Positions 54,888 through 64,000 of a DNA stretch of 64,000 bases are shown here, piece after piece; the first letter of the stretch is position 1; every line of letters starts with the position of its first letter. A program made the position numbers and the translations under genes. Origin of the DNA: Rhodoferax sp. U2-2l (GTDB lineage: Bacteria > Pseudomonadota > Gammaproteobacteria > Burkholderiales > Burkholderiaceae_C); the NCBI RefSeq assembly GCF_020594515.1, contig NZ_JAJCTH010000004.1:62001-126000 (forward strand), written 5' to 3'. The notes beneath the pieces were generated by a model. It was not told where the DNA came from, did not search any database, and saw only the letters and a list, made by a program, of their open reading frames with translations.

Positions 54888-56294
54888 ATGACGCAGGGAC
54901 TTCCACCCCGGCCAGACACACCGGACGTGCTGGCCCACCCCGATTTTTGGCAAACCTGCATCGATCAGCTGGCGCAGGAATTACCCGACCAGCAGTTCCA
55001 GACCTGGATCAAGCCGCTCTCGGCCCAGGTCTCTGACGACCTCTCCAAAGTCACCATCTTTGTGGCCAACCGCTTCAAGCTGGACTGGATCCGGGCGCAA
55101 TACAGCGGCCGGTTGGCGTCCCTGATGGAGCGCCTGACCGGGCAACCCGTGTCGATTGAGTTGGCACTGGCGGCGCGGGAGCCTGTGCCGCGTGCGCCCG
55201 CAGTTTTGGCGGCTGCCAGCCCGAACCCTCAGGGGTCAAGCGCCAGCCAGGAAACATCGGCCAACGAGCCGCTCAAAAACCGTCTGAACAATGGTCTGAC
55301 CTTTGACACGCTGGTCGAAGGCAGCGCCAACCGCATGGCGCGTGCAGCCGCCATGCACGTGGCGGGCATGCCGGGCCATTTGTACAACCCGCTGTTCATT
55401 TATGGCGGAGTTGGCTTGGGTAAAACCCATTTGATGCACGCTGTGGGTAACCAGCTGATCAGCGAACGTCCGACTGCGAAAGTGCTGTACATCCACGCCG
55501 AACAGTTTGTGACTGATGTGGTGAAAGCTTACCAGCGCAAAGCCTTTGATGAGTTCAAGGAGCGGTACCACTCGCTGGACCTGCTGCTGATCGATGACGT
55601 GCAGTTTTTTGCCAACAAGGAACGCACCCAAGAGGAGTTTTTCAACGCCTTTGAGGCGCTGCTGGCGCGCAAATCGCACATCGTGATGACCAGCGACACC
55701 TACCCCAAGGGCCTGGCCGACATCCACGAGCGCCTTGTCTCCCGCTTTGATTCGGGCCTCACGGTGGCCATCGAGCCGCCCGAGCTGGAAATGCGCGTGG
55801 CGATTTTGATCAACAAGGCGCACGCCGAAGGCATCGTGATGCCCGAAGAGGTGGCGTTTTTTGTCGCCAAAAATGTGCGCTCGAACGTGCGCGAGCTCGA
55901 AGGTGCGCTGCGCAAAATTCTGGCTTACTCACGCTTCAACCAAAAAGAAATTTCGATTGCCCTGGCACGCGAGGCGCTGCGCGACCTGTTGTCCATCCAA
56001 AACCGGCAAATTTCAGTGGAGAACATCCAAAAAACGGTGGCCGACTACTACAAGATCAAGATCGCCGACATGTACTCCAAGAAGCGCCCGGCCAGCATTG
56101 CCCGGCCGCGCCAGATTGCCATGTACCTGGCCAAGGAACTCACGCAAAAAAGTCTGCCCGAAATTGGCGAGCTGTTTGGCGGGCGTGACCACACCACCGT
56201 GTTGCACGCGGTGCGAAAGATCGGCAGTGAACGCCAACAGTTGACGGAACTCAACCAACAGTTGCATGTGCTCGAACAAACCCTCAAAGGCTGA
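54888..56294 (+). CDS. dnaA: Chromosomal replication initiator protein DnaA
   Basis: A 468-residue replication initiator. Domain I begins [23 protein letters not shown] variable linker runs to ~125. The AAA+ domain has Walker [10 protein letters not shown] at 173-181 and [10 protein letters not shown]. The DNA-binding domain IV has the signature [14 protein letters not shown]. dnaN follows 70 bp later. Confidence 0.98.
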   Translation: MTQGLPPRPDTPDVLAHPDFWQTCIDQLAQELPDQQFQTWIKPLSAQVSDDLSKVTIFVANRFKLDWIRAQYSGRLASLMERLTGQPVSIELALAAREPVPRAPAVLAAASPNPQGSSASQETSANEPLKNRLNNGLTFDTLVEGSANRMARAAAMHVAGMPGHLYNPLFIYGGVGLGKTHLMHAVGNQLISERPTAKVLYIHAEQFVTDVVKAYQRKAFDEFKERYHSLDLLLIDDVQFFANKERTQEEFFNAFEALLARKSHIVMTSDTYPKGLADIHERLVSRFDSGLTVAIEPPELEMRVAILINKAHAEGIVMPEEVAFFVAKNVRSNVRELEGALRKILAYSRFNQKEISIALAREALRDLLSIQNRQISVENIQKTVADYYKIKIADMYSKKRPASIARPRQIAMYLAKELTQKSLPEIGELFGGRDHTTVLHAVRKIGSERQQLTELNQQLHVLEQTLKG

Positions 56295-56364
56295 AGCAAA
56301 TGAGTGGGAAAATAGCCTGTGCCGTACCGACCAATTCATTGACCAGTGACCGGAAGAAGACCTC

Positions 56365-57471
56365 ATGATTGTGATCAAAGACACCCAAAGTAAAGTGCTC
56401 TCCGTGCTGCAGGCCGTCTCGGGCATTGTCGAGCGGCGTCACACGCTGCCGATTCTGGCCAACGTCATGATCCGCAAGACCGGCACCAGCGTGCAACTCA
56501 CCACCAGCGACCTGGAGATCCAGATCCGCACCACCGCGGACCTGGGCGGCGACACCGGCGACTTCACCACCACCGTGGGTGCACGCAAGCTCATCGACAT
56601 CTTGCGCAGCCTGCCTGCCGATCAGGTGGTGTCGCTGGAGTCCAGCGCAACCAAGCTGATCCTCAAAGGCGGCAAGAGCAAGTTCACGCTGCAATCCATG
56701 CCCGCCGAAGACTTTCCGCTGGTGCAGGAGTCGGCCAACTTTGGCCCGGTGTTCAGCGTGCCACAAAAAACGCTGAAGGCGTTGCTCAGCCAGGTGTCGT
56801 TTGCCATGGCGGTGCATGACATTCGTTATTACCTCAACGGTATTTTGTTTGTGGCCGAAGGCCAGCAGCTCAGTCTGGTGTCCACCGACGGCCACCGTCT
56901 GGCCTTTGCCAGCGCCACGCTGGATGTGGAAGTGCCCAAGCAAGAGGTGATCTTGCCGCGCAAAACAGTGCTGGAATTGCAGCGCCTTCTCAGTGATGCC
57001 GAAGGCGCCATCGACATGCAGTTTGCCAACAACCAGGCCAAGTTCAGCTTTGGCGGCATGGAGTTCGTCACCAAGCTGGTGGAAGGCAAGTTCCCCGACT
57101 ACAACCGCGTCATTCCGCGCAACCACCAAAACAGCATCATTCTGGGCCGTGCGGCGCTGTTGTCCACCTTGCAGCGCACCGCCATTCTGACCAGTGACAA
57201 GTTCAAGGGTGTGCGCCTGAACATCGACCCCGGCACCCTGCGCGTGGCCGCCAACAACGCCGAGCAGGAAGAGGCGGTGGACGAACTCGACATCGATTAC
57301 GGCGGTGACAGCATCGAGATCGGCTTCAACGTCACCTACCTGATTGACGCCCTCGCCAACATGTCGCAAGAGATGATCAAGATCGAGCTGTCTGACGGCA
57401 ACAGCTCCGCGCTGCTGACCATTCCCGACAACGACCAGTTCAAGTACGTGGTGATGCCGATGCGAATCTAG
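56365..57471 (+). CDS. dnaN: DNA polymerase III beta subunit (sliding clamp)
   Basis: A 368-residue sliding clamp with three clamp repeats: an N-terminal QAVSGIVERRHTLPILANV, a middle VSTDGHRLAFA and the C-terminal YVVMPMRI that shapes the binding pocket. Same strand as dnaA and gyrB. Confidence 0.98.
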   Translation: MIVIKDTQSKVLSVLQAVSGIVERRHTLPILANVMIRKTGTSVQLTTSDLEIQIRTTADLGGDTGDFTTTVGARKLIDILRSLPADQVVSLESSATKLILKGGKSKFTLQSMPAEDFPLVQESANFGPVFSVPQKTLKALLSQVSFAMAVHDIRYYLNGILFVAEGQQLSLVSTDGHRLAFASATLDVEVPKQEVILPRKTVLELQRLLSDAEGAIDMQFANNQAKFSFGGMEFVTKLVEGKFPDYNRVIPRNHQNSIILGRAALLSTLQRTAILTSDKFKGVRLNIDPGTLRVAANNAEQEEAVDELDIDYGGDSIEIGFNVTYLIDALANMSQEMIKIELSDGNSSALLTIPDNDQFKYVVMPMRI

Positions 57472-57499
57472 GCACCACGTTGCCCCTGTGCAGCCCAAC

Positions 57500-57536
57500 C
57501 AAACCCGCGACGAGCACGCTGTTCTTTGCGGGTTTG
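57500..57536 (+). terminator. Hairpin after dnaN
   Basis: CAAACCCGC (57500-57508) pairs with GCGGGTTTG (57528-57536) in the 148-bp dnaN-gyrB gap. The following bases are only mildly T-rich, so it may slow rather than stop transcription. Confidence 0.45.
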
Positions 57537-57601
57537 ATGTTTCCAGACCCCGCCAGATTTACGAAGTTTTGCGACACGGCCTCATCCAAAAGCCTGTCTA
57601 A

Positions 57602-60223
<2,622 letters not shown>

Positions 60224-60385
60224 CGAGTGTAGAGCCAGGCATAAGACGCGAAATCTATAGGCCCAGTTTTTTCATAGCCAACTGCTAAGGAATACCGGCT
60301 CGACTGCGTTCACTTCCTCGGCAATGCCGCCTCTGAGTCGGCTCTAGGTCGCGAAAGCTACGGCTGGTTTTTGGGGGGACCAGAA

Positions 60386-60535
60386 ATGACTGAACAAGCG
60401 CAACCCACGCACCTGACTGGGAGCGTAACGCTCCGCTATGCGGAGCTCTGCCAGTTCCGACGCATCGCCTGCGTCGGTTTGGATGCCGATGAGAAGACAA
60501 CAATTCTTGTAGGCGCCAACAGCAACCGTCCGTGA
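60386..60535 (+). pseudogene. Truncated N-terminus of an AAA (OLD/RecF-like) ATPase
   Basis: A frame of 49 codons with a good ribosome site (GGGGGGA, about seven bases before the ATG) reads MTEQAQPTHLTGSVTLRYAE, later QFRRIACVGLDADEKTTILV, then GANSNRP and stop. The last segment is the lead-in to a Walker A motif of the OLD/AAA15 type (ILVGANNSGKT). It is lost exactly where the glycine-lysine loop should come, at the junction with a tRNA-Ser 3' end. It is therefore a remnant of an ATPase gene, perhaps of a defence system. The rest of the 400-bp gap after gyrB (60224-60385) shows no gene. Confidence 0.6.
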
Positions 60536-60559
60536 GTTCGAATTTCACCGCTTCCGCCA
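60530..60559 (+). repeat. Orphan 3' end of a tRNA-Ser (probable att site)
   Basis: CCGTGAGTTCGAATTTCACC (60530-60549) followed by GCTTCCGCCA is the T arm (GTGAG, TTCGAAT, TTCAC), acceptor 3' strand, discriminator G and CCA of a tRNA-Ser. The 5' two-thirds of the tRNA are missing. Such 30-bp leftovers mark integrative-element junctions. Confidence 0.7.
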
Positions 60560-60623
60560 GAGGAGCCATCGCGACCCAGCGGATGGACGCCGTGCCGCTC
60601 ATTCAGGAGGCGGGCACCGCCCC

Positions 60624-61436
60624 CTACCAGTGCTGCAACGCGAACAGCATCCCGCACAGACAGTCGTGCCCGGACGAGTGGCCGAACGCCCTGGCCTTCG
60701 CCAGGGCCGACTCCAGCTCCGCGCCGGGGTCCAGCACCGCCAGGTAGAGCTGGCTCGCGTGACCCTGCAGCGCGCGCCGGAGCATGGCCTGGCTGACGTC
60801 GGTCGTCGACGCGCCACGCGCGGCCTGCTCCAGGATCCTGGCGCCCAGCCCGGGCGCCCGCCACTGCAGCACTAGGAACATGCCGAGCAGGAAGTCGTCG
60901 CCCGACGGGGTCAGGCCCGGGCCGAGGCCGACGAGGCCCGAGCAGGCATGGACCAGTTGGTCGTCGTCGCCCGTCCTCACCGCCGCCTGCAATGCCAGCC
61001 AGACTCGGCGCACCGCCGGCGCGTAAGGCGAAGCCTCGTTGTGCAGCGAGTCGAACCAGCCGTGGGCGGGAGGATCGCGTGACAGCCATTGCGAGAGCAC
61101 GGCCGCCAGTTCCGAGATCCGCCTGTCGTCCGGCGGCCCGTGATCGGCGATCGCGGTGCTCGCCACCGCGGCGGCACGCAGCGAGAACGACTCCCCGGCC
61201 ACAACCAACTCGTCGGCCGTCATGCGCACACGCGCGCCGGGCGCGAAGCGCGTGAAGTCCGACCGGCCGCCGACGATCATGCCGGCAGGCGCCAGCGCCT
61301 GGCCCTCGCCCAACAGGCTGAACAGCTCGCCGTCGAGGCGGAAGTTCAGCGCCTGCCGGAAGGAAGAATGAACCACGCCATCGCCGGACTGGCCGACCGT
61401 CAGGCCGCAGCGCGAAATGACTTCAAGAGACCGCAT
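60624..61436 (-). CDS. DUF2877-family protein (AllH/YlbF-like)
   Basis: A 270-residue DUF2877 protein with the family signature LVGLGPGLTPSGDDFLLGM and the C-terminal GHSSGHDCLCGM. In E. coli, AllH (YlbF) works with AllF (FdrA) and AllG in oxamate carbamoyltransferase of anaerobic allantoin breakdown. A DUF1116 (AllG-like) gene lies three genes upstream in the same direction. An FdrA gene is not in the window. Confidence 0.85.
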   Translation of the reverse strand: MRSLEVISRCGLTVGQSGDGVVHSSFRQALNFRLDGELFSLLGEGQALAPAGMIVGGRSDFTRFAPGARVRMTADELVVAGESFSLRAAAVASTAIADHGPPDDRRISELAAVLSQWLSRDPPAHGWFDSLHNEASPYAPAVRRVWLALQAAVRTGDDDQLVHACSGLVGLGPGLTPSGDDFLLGMFLVLQWRAPGLGARILEQAARGASTTDVSQAMLRRALQGHASQLYLAVLDPGAELESALAKARAFGHSSGHDCLCGMLFALQHW

Positions 61437-61495
61437 GGCAGACGGAAAAAAAGCGCCGGAGTTTCCTCAGGCGCATGGTCAAGTCATCGACCGGT

Positions 61496-62179
61496 TCAGC
61501 TTTCCTGCTTGTTCCAGATCTGGTTCTTGTAGATCAGCAGCGCCGCCGCAATCGTGGCCACGATCGTGAAGACGATGAACAGATAGCCGGGAACGAAGCC
61601 CTTGGCAAAGAGCCTGAGCAGCAGCGGCACGCCGATCGCCACCGGGATCACCTTGGGGTACTTGATGGCGAACGAGACCATCAGCGACCCGAACACCGCC
61701 GGCACCGTGTAGGACTTGATCGCGTTCAGCACCTCGGCCGGCAGCGCCGCGAGCAGCACCGAGCCTGCCAGTGCCCCGACGCAGACGAAGCCGACCGTGG
61801 TGATGATCGACCCGATGATCGCCATCGACGACACCACCTCGGCCTGCCGCGAGCCCGGCTCGACCTTGATGATGTCCTGCGCCACGGCCGACGCCGGCAG
61901 CTTGCTGGTGCCGATGTTGCCGGTGAGGAACGCCAGGTAGCTGCCGATCATCCCGAGGGCCGGGTAGAACGTGATCGGCTCGATCAGCCAGATGAAGCCG
62001 AACGATGCGGTGATCAGCAGCACGTCCTTGATGATCCAGTCCATCGGCGGAACGACGCCATGCACCAGGTACAGGTACGCGACCGGAAGAAAGGATGACA
62101 GGCAAACGCCGATCAGCGTGATTCTCCCGATGAGGTGCACCGGGCGAACCCATTCCTTTTCGTAAACAGCATTGTCCAT
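61496..62179 (-). CDS. Polytopic membrane protein, transporter partner in the AllG/AllH-like operon
   Basis: A 227-residue membrane protein with about six or seven helices (LIGVCLSSFLPVAYLYLV, FGFIWLIEPITFYPALG, VFGSLMVSFAIKYPKVI). AGAGGTG precedes the ATG at 62179; a longer frame to 62221 overlaps the DUF5058 gene and is less likely. Paired with the DUF5058 membrane gene 16 bases before it, it probably forms a two-part permease. Substrate inferred only from context. Confidence 0.75.
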   Translation of the reverse strand: MDNAVYEKEWVRPVHLIGRITLIGVCLSSFLPVAYLYLVHGVVPPMDWIIKDVLLITASFGFIWLIEPITFYPALGMIGSYLAFLTGNIGTSKLPASAVAQDIIKVEPGSRQAEVVSSMAIIGSIITTVGFVCVGALAGSVLLAALPAEVLNAIKSYTVPAVFGSLMVSFAIKYPKVIPVAIGVPLLLRLFAKGFVPGYLFIVFTIVATIAAALLIYKNQIWNKQES

Positions 62180-62195
62180 TTCATTCACCTCTGAT

Positions 62196-62891
62196 TCAAG
62201 CGAGGCCGTGCCAGGCGGCACCGGCGAGCGTTCCGACGATCATCGCCAGACCCAGGCTGTATTCCTTCAGCTTCTCGACGCGCTGCGCGATCTGATAGAA
62301 GACGAAGGTGGCGATGCCGGCCGCGGCCCAGGCGGCGACGAAGTCACCGCCGCCGAGCAGCGTTCCCGAGCTCAGGTTGCCGTAGATGGCGCACATCGCG
62401 GCCCCGCTGACGATCGCCAGGATCCGGGGGTTGCGGCTGACGACCTTGCGCTGGATGCCGGCCAGGTGCTTGGCGAACAGCACGACCGCCAGCAGCGAGC
62501 CGACGCCGTTCAGCCACATCCCGAACCAGGACACCATCAGCGCTTCCTTCGCGTAGTCGGCGCCGCCGAAGGTCACGCCCGCGGCCTCGGCACCGATCTT
62601 CGCGGCGGCCAGTTCATTGGTCGCCGACACGATGATCGACAGCCGCATCCAGGCCAGCGGGCTGCCGAGCACGGCCATCAGGCCGACCATCACGATGAGG
62701 ATGCCCAGCGCCGGGCCGACCGCCGTCATCATGCCGATGCGCATGGCCTGTCGGCACTGCGCCTCGCTGACGCCGACGCGCGCGGCCTGGCGCTTGGTCA
62801 GGCGGAAGTACGCGACCCCCTGGAACGCCACGATCGCGACCGTGACGCTGCAAAGTGCCCACAACAACGGGCTGTTGATGATCTCGTCCAT
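62196..62891 (-). CDS. DUF5058-family membrane protein
   Basis: A 231-residue protein with about six helices. It begins MDEIINSPLLWALCSVTVAI and has VAYFRLTKRQAARVG in the first cytoplasmic loop and LGILIVMVGLMAVLGSPLAWM. I assign DUF5058 from its pattern. GAGG precedes the ATG, and nine bases separate it from the DUF1116 stop. Confidence 0.75.
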   Translation of the reverse strand: MDEIINSPLLWALCSVTVAIVAFQGVAYFRLTKRQAARVGVSEAQCRQAMRIGMMTAVGPALGILIVMVGLMAVLGSPLAWMRLSIIVSATNELAAAKIGAEAAGVTFGGADYAKEALMVSWFGMWLNGVGSLLAVVLFAKHLAGIQRKVVSRNPRILAIVSGAAMCAIYGNLSSGTLLGGGDFVAAWAAAGIATFVFYQIAQRVEKLKEYSLGLAMIVGTLAGAAWHGLA

Positions 62892-62900
62892 GGCTTTGCC

Positions 62901-64000
62901 TCAGTTCTGCGCACATTGCTGCGCGAATGCCAGGACCGCGCGGCTGAAGCACTCCATCGGCGGCGTCGTGATGCCGGCGCCGACCTGCCCGATGCCAGGC
63001 TCCTTGTGCACGCTGCCCGTCGTGATGACCGGCAGGATGTTGGTGCTGACGACCTTGCGGATGTCGATGCCGGTCGGCGAGCCCCTGAAGTTCAGCACCG
63101 GCTGCGAGTAGTTCAGGTTCTCGGTCAGCGTGATGTCGTACATGCGCTTGGAGATCTCGATGCCTTCGGACGGCGAACCGCCGATCAGCTGCACGATCGC
63201 CGGCGCGCCGCTCAGCGCGAAGCCGCCGATGCCGGCCGTCTCGGTGATGCAGGAGTCGCCCATGTCGAGGTTGGCGTCGTCGTCGCCAAAGCCCGGGAAG
63301 TACAGCCCGACGACACGCTGCGCCGGCCCAACGAACCAGGTGTCGCCGAGGCCGGAGACACGGATGCCGAAGTCGACGCCGTTGCGGCACATCGCCGTCA
63401 CCATCGTGCTGTTCGGCACGTTGCGCGCCACGTCCAGGCAGACCTTGGACGTCGGCATGCTGATGCTGAGGAAGTAGCCGTCGTTGCCGTTGACGAAGTC
63501 GACGACGTGCGACAGCCGCTCGTGGGAGATCCCGGTCTTCAGCAGCAGCGGGAACAGGGCGCGCAGCAGCAGGCTGGTGCCGGCCTTGTTGCGGTTGTGG
63601 CCCTCGTCACCCATGTGCAGCGCCTGGAACTGCAGCGAACGGGCGTCGATGCCCTCGCTGTTGGACAGCGCCTCGTGCATGACGTTGCAGTACTCGCTGC
63701 CGATCCAGCGCAGCCGCTCGAGCACCTCGGGAGCGAAGGCCCCGTAGCGCAGCAGCTTGCCGCCCATGCCCTCGGGCACGGCGCAATAGGCGAAGTTGCC
63801 GTGCTTCTTGTTCTGGAACACGTGAACCGCCATGTGCGCCGAGATCACGCCGCCCATCGCGCCGACGGTGTCGTGGTCGTGGCACGGCGAGAACTCGATC
63901 TGGCCGGAGGCCGCGACCTGTTCCGCCTCTTCCGGCGTCTTGGCGAAGCCTTCCAGCATGATCACGCCGATGATCGCGCCGCGCATCGGGCCGCACATGC
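62901..64000 (-). CDS. DUF1116-family protein (AllG/YlbE-like), N-terminus outside window
   Basis: At least 365 C-terminal residues of a DUF1116 protein; family members have about 420-480, so the start is beyond the right edge, and the ATG at 63998 is probably internal. Typical stretches are SPCHDHDTVGAMGGV, FQALHMGDEGHNRNKAG, GNDGYFLSI and TWFVGPAQRVVGLYFPGFG. E. coli AllG is a component of oxamate carbamoyltransferase. It is the most upstream gene seen in this operon. Confidence 0.85.
   Translation of the reverse strand, partial: MCGPMRGAIIGVIMLEGFAKTPEEAEQVAASGQIEFSPCHDHDTVGAMGGVISAHMAVHVFQNKKHGNFAYCAVPEGMGGKLLRYGAFAPEVLERLRWIGSEYCNVMHEALSNSEGIDARSLQFQALHMGDEGHNRNKAGTSLLLRALFPLLLKTGISHERLSHVVDFVNGNDGYFLSISMPTSKVCLDVARNVPNSTMVTAMCRNGVDFGIRVSGLGDTWFVGPAQRVVGLYFPGFGDDDANLDMGDSCITETAGIGGFALSGAPAIVQLIGGSPSEGIEISKRMYDITLTENLNYSQPVLNFRGSPTGIDIRKVVSTNILPVITTGSVHKEPGIGQVGAGITTPPMECFSRAVLAFAQQCAQN

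Noticed and set aside
60285-60602. A 105-codon minus-strand frame with a phrase like EAVKFELTDG
   Set aside because: This phrase is the reverse reading of a tRNA-Ser T arm and acceptor; it is a common spurious frame at tRNA ends, not a protein.

Overview
This is a high-GC chromosomal window from a betaproteobacterium, most likely a Comamonadaceae member close to Rhodoferax, Polaromonas or Albidiferax. That placement is inferred from gene content and order, codon use and regulatory RNAs; no search was run. The right-centre holds the replication-origin neighbourhood: mnmE, yidC, yidD, rnpA and rpmH read leftwards, and dnaA, dnaN and gyrB read rightwards.

Left part (1-17 kb). A periplasmic binding protein and a PAS/HAMP sensor form an operon. 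Divergent to it, metX-metW lies behind a SAM-II riboswitch with a terminator/antiterminator. Then come an Old Yellow Enzyme, a TerC protein, a bacteriohemerythrin, a hexose-6-phosphate mutarotase, a four-gene lipid operon with two WS/DGAT acyltransferases and two alpha/beta hydrolases, an M20 peptidase, a diguanylate cyclase, an MFS transporter, a cupin and a flavin-dependent oxidoreductase.

Ubiquinone block (18-24 kb). A tRNA-Ala(CGC) is followed by ubiU-ubiV-ubiT (O2-independent ubiquinone hydroxylation), ubiX and ubiD. A possible FNR-type site precedes ubiU.

Defence insertion (24-26.1 kb). A lower-GC pair, an AAA15 ATPase and a TOPRIM-like RloB protein, sits directly behind ubiD. It is followed by a second, diverged copy of the last ~130 bp of ubiD. 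This looks like a cassette inserted at the 3' end of ubiD.

Conflict-type cluster (27-38.5 kb). A bactofilin, a polytopic membrane protein with a soluble C-terminal domain, an M15-type peptidase, a 1,810-residue protein with two alpha/beta-hydrolase domains plus a CHAT protease, a caspase-like protease and a divergent orphan contractile-tail sheath protein lie together. I know of no described system with this composition. It is the best candidate here for an undescribed system.

Envelope and housekeeping (38.4-60.2 kb). A UPF0016/GDT1 Mn transporter sits behind a yybP-ykoY Mn riboswitch. It is followed by a large GAF/PAS/GGDEF protein, a patatin, a glycine-rich RRM protein, an SDR, lptC-kdsC-kdsD, a Kef-type antiporter, apt and then the origin genes.

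Right end (60.2-64 kb). Downstream of gyrB are an AAA ATPase N-terminus cut off at its Walker A motif, an orphan 3' end of a tRNA-Ser, and a leftward catabolic operon (DUF1116, DUF5058, a membrane protein, DUF2877). That operon resembles the AllG/AllH components of oxamate carbamoyltransferase. It runs off the window.
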